Below are positions 30,542 through 32,610 of a stretch of DNA of 32,610 nucleotides, piece after piece; the first letter of the stretch is position 1; each line of letters opens with the position of its first letter. The notes under the pieces are model-generated. The model had not been told where the DNA came from, made no database searches, and saw only the letters and a list, made by a program, of their open reading frames with translations. Location of the stretch: NCBI GenBank assembly GCA_016783125.1, contig JADHXE010000015.1:1-32610 (forward strand), written 5' to 3'. Origin of the DNA: Anaerolineales bacterium (GTDB lineage: Bacteria; Chloroflexota; Anaerolineae; Anaerolineales; UBA11858). A program made the position numbers and the translations under genes.

Positions 30542-31540
30542 TTATTTGGTTGCTTGCGCTCTCTTGGCATTCATTATTTTTATAAAGACAGGCACAAGTT
30601 GGGGATCGAAGTGTTTGCCAGATTCTTCAGCTATGATTTTGACCACTTCCTCGTGGGTTCGGGCTCTGTGATATGGTCGGGCGGTGGTCAACGCGTCATA
30701 GACATCGGCCAGTGCCAGAATCCGACCTTGAATAGGTATCTTTTTCGCTTTCAAGCCCTTTGGATACCCTGAGCCGTCCCACTTTTCATGGTGATACAAA
30801 ATATAAGGCAGGGTTCCTCGAAGATGAGGGATTTCCTGGAGCATCTTTGCGCCAGCAATGGTGTGCTTTTTCATCAAGTTCCACTCTTCGTCTGTAAACG
30901 GTTCTGGTTTGTTGAGTACTTGGCCTGGGATGACGATTTTGCCAATATCGTGGAGCCGGGCGCCGAACTCTAATGTGCGGATATGTTGCGCGGGCCACTT
31001 CAACGCTTTGGCCATCCATAGAGAATAAGTCGTCACTCTTTCAACGTGGCCGCGGGTGTATTTGTCTCGGCTCTCGATGGCATTAGCCAGCACCTTGACG
31101 GTATCCAGATAAGCCTGTCCGACCTGGGCAACTTCCACAGCTGCAGTGCGGTAGAGACGCGCGTTGATAATTCTCACCAGATCGTCGGGATCGATTGGCT
31201 TGGTTAGATAATCTTCGACGCCCAATTCGCGCCCCCGCTGGATATCTTCGGATGTGCTATGGGATGTCAAAAAGACAAAGGGTATTGCTGTCCACTGAGA
31301 GTTCTGCCGCACAGCCTTGAAGAATTCGATCCCGTCCATGTGCGGCATATTGACATCCGAGAGGATCAAATCGGGGGTGGCCTCTTTGAGCAGTTCTAAA
31401 CCCTCGAGGCCGTTCTTGCCTTGCCTGGTTATGTAGCCCTCCATTTCGAGAGCTTTCGAAATCACGTTCCGAATTTGGGCGCTGTCCTCAACGACCAGGA
31501 TCAAACGATCAGGAGTGGGTACACTGGATGTGGCATTCAT
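30542..31540 (-). CDS. Response regulator with HD-GYP output domain, copy 2
   Basis: A 332-residue protein. Residues 12-125 are a receiver domain with acidic pocket Glu18-Asp19, phospho-acceptor Asp62 (LILSDVNMPHMDG) and Lys114. Residues 145-325 form an HD-GYP domain: GHVERV (165-170), LHDIGK with His197-Asp198, and HHEKWDGSGYPKGL (250-263). HD-GYP proteins usually hydrolyse cyclic-di-GMP in response to phosphorylation by a sensor kinase, which is not in this window. The start at 31540 is one base after the upstream gene's TGA. About two thirds of its positions match the upstream copy, so the pair is a tandem duplication. Confidence 0.93.
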   Translation of the reverse strand: MNATSSVPTPDRLILVVEDSAQIRNVISKALEMEGYITRQGKNGLEGLELLKEATPDLILSDVNMPHMDGIEFFKAVRQNSQWTAIPFVFLTSHSTSEDIQRGRELGVEDYLTKPIDPDDLVRIINARLYRTAAVEVAQVGQAYLDTVKVLANAIESRDKYTRGHVERVTTYSLWMAKALKWPAQHIRTLEFGARLHDIGKIVIPGQVLNKPEPFTDEEWNLMKKHTIAGAKMLQEIPHLRGTLPYILYHHEKWDGSGYPKGLKAKKIPIQGRILALADVYDALTTARPYHRARTHEEVVKIIAEESGKHFDPQLVPVFIKIMNAKRAQATK

Positions 31541-31541
31541 A

Positions 31542-32537
31542 TCAATGAGCGCTCTGAGTGCGCATTTGCATGACTTTATGGAATACGAGCACGAGATCAG
31601 GATCAAAATGCTTGCCCGCATTCAGCTCAAGGAATTTTAACACCTCTTCGTGTGGTCTGGGAGGATGATAAGGCCTTTCAGTTGTTAAAGCATCATAAAC
31701 ATCGATAATAGAGAGCAGCCTGGCTTCCAGGGGAATCTCACGCTGCTTCAATCCTTCAGGATAACCGCAGCCATCCCAGCGCTCATGGTGATATAAAACA
31801 TATGGCCGGACAGCGTGGAGATGACTGATGCCCATCAGGATTTTCTCTCCGGCAACAGGGTGCTGTTTCATCAGTTCCCACTCAGCCTCGTTGAGTTTAC
31901 CTTTTTTGTTGAGGATATGATCTGGAACGATCACCTTGCCAATATCGTGGAGTCGGGCGCCAAATTCCAGCGTTCGCATTTGATCCTCTGGCCAGCGCAA
32001 CTCCTGGGCCATCCACATGGCAATCTTGGTGACGCGATCCACATGACCGCGTGTGTAATTGTCGCGCCCTTCGATGGCATTAGCCAGAACAGCGACCGTT
32101 TCGAGGTAGGCCTGCCCGATGTGAGCGACTTCAACCTCAGTGGCCCTCAACAGGCGCGCGTTGATGGTGTTGGTCAACTCCTGGTGTTTGATGGGCTTTG
32201 TGAGATGATCCTCGACACCTAACTCGCGTGCCAGGCGGATGATGGTGGGTGAGTTGTCTGAGGTTAAGAATAAAAATGGGATTGCAGCCCACTGTGGATG
32301 TTTACGGACATCTTTAAAAAATGTGATGCCATCTTTGCGCGGCATATTGATATCAGAAAGGATAAGGTCGGGCGAAAAATGTTCTAAGGCCTTCAGCGCT
32401 TGTTCTCCATCGCCGGCCTGAACAACAAAAAAATTATCTATCTGGAGATGCTGTACAATGGTCTCGCGAATAGCCTCATCATCTTCGACGACCAATATTT
32501 TTTTACTGGGAACAGGGATGGTAGGTTTTGATATCAT
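31542..32537 (-). CDS. Response regulator with HD-GYP output domain, copy 1
   Basis: A 331-residue protein with the same architecture as its downstream neighbour: receiver domain with Asp62 (LILSDINMPRKDG) and Lys114, then an HD-GYP domain with GHVDRV (165-170), His197-Asp198 in LHDIGKVIVP, QHPVAG (225-230) and HHERWDGCGYPEGL (250-263). The HD and GYP motifs are complete, so cyclic-di-GMP phosphodiesterase activity is expected. It is the first gene of a two-gene operon closed by the terminator at 30473. The ATG at 32537 has no strong ribosome site. The promoter should lie in the last 73 bases of the window, where I cannot identify it with confidence. Confidence 0.93.
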   Translation of the reverse strand: MISKPTIPVPSKKILVVEDDEAIRETIVQHLQIDNFFVVQAGDGEQALKALEHFSPDLILSDINMPRKDGITFFKDVRKHPQWAAIPFLFLTSDNSPTIIRLARELGVEDHLTKPIKHQELTNTINARLLRATEVEVAHIGQAYLETVAVLANAIEGRDNYTRGHVDRVTKIAMWMAQELRWPEDQMRTLEFGARLHDIGKVIVPDHILNKKGKLNEAEWELMKQHPVAGEKILMGISHLHAVRPYVLYHHERWDGCGYPEGLKQREIPLEARLLSIIDVYDALTTERPYHPPRPHEEVLKFLELNAGKHFDPDLVLVFHKVMQMRTQSAH

Positions 32538-32610
32538 TCTATGGTAAGTGTAACAGATAAAAGTGGGTCTATGGGATTTTGCGTGAAGGCTCCCAGATTT
32601 GGGGGTATGC

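Overview
The window looks like part of a chromosome from an anaerobic, environmental Chloroflexota lineage (Anaerolineae-like). This is an inference from gene style (lysine 6-aminotransferase, PF06182-type ABC permeases, a TumE-like toxin pair, Rec-HD-GYP regulators, abundant small intergenic palindromes) and moderate GC; no rRNA or tRNA gene confirms it.

Layout. Positions 1-5456 hold mostly minus-strand housekeeping genes: a clipped MaoC-like gene, a GNAT protein, plus-strand lat, a nitroreductase, a PIG-L deacetylase and a TumE-like toxin pair. Positions 5823-19305 are a complete plus-strand type I-E CRISPR-Cas locus: a small winged-helix gene, a very long cas3, cse1, cse2, cas7e, cas5e, a reversed PemK/MazF toxin-antitoxin pair, cas6e, cas1e, cas2e, a short leader and a 29-nt-repeat array with 36 intact repeats plus a degenerate terminal one. 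Positions 19571-32537 return to the minus strand: HAD phosphatase, a REP-associated tyrosine transposase (RAYT), a three-gene ABC-2 exporter, an aromatic amino acid lyase, an Mth938-like protein, an arginine-deiminase-family protein, an AP2-like protein, a DnaJ/CbpA co-chaperone, a broken tex and two tandem Rec-HD-GYP regulators.

The most unusual element is the cas3 gene. Its 1226-residue product starts with a full HTH-WYL-WCX regulator of about 325 residues and continues without break into a complete HD nuclease-helicase Cas3. A free-standing winged helix of the same kind lies just upstream. WYL proteins are known ligand-sensing regulators sometimes associated with CRISPR systems; a covalent WYL-Cas3 fusion suggests that the nuclease itself, or transcription of its operon, is controlled by a nucleic-acid or nucleotide ligand. 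That function is inference.

The second theme is small non-autonomous mobile elements. A 102/103-bp palindromic element with 9-bp target duplications sits in the leaders of both lat and cas3. A second family with CAGGGCTGTTCA ends interrupts the terminal CRISPR repeat and a heptamer array. A third repeat abuts cas1, and a RAYT gene is bracketed by, and contains, the palindrome AGACTTCSGAAGTCT. Several cas gene junctions therefore carry either an insertion or a hairpin.
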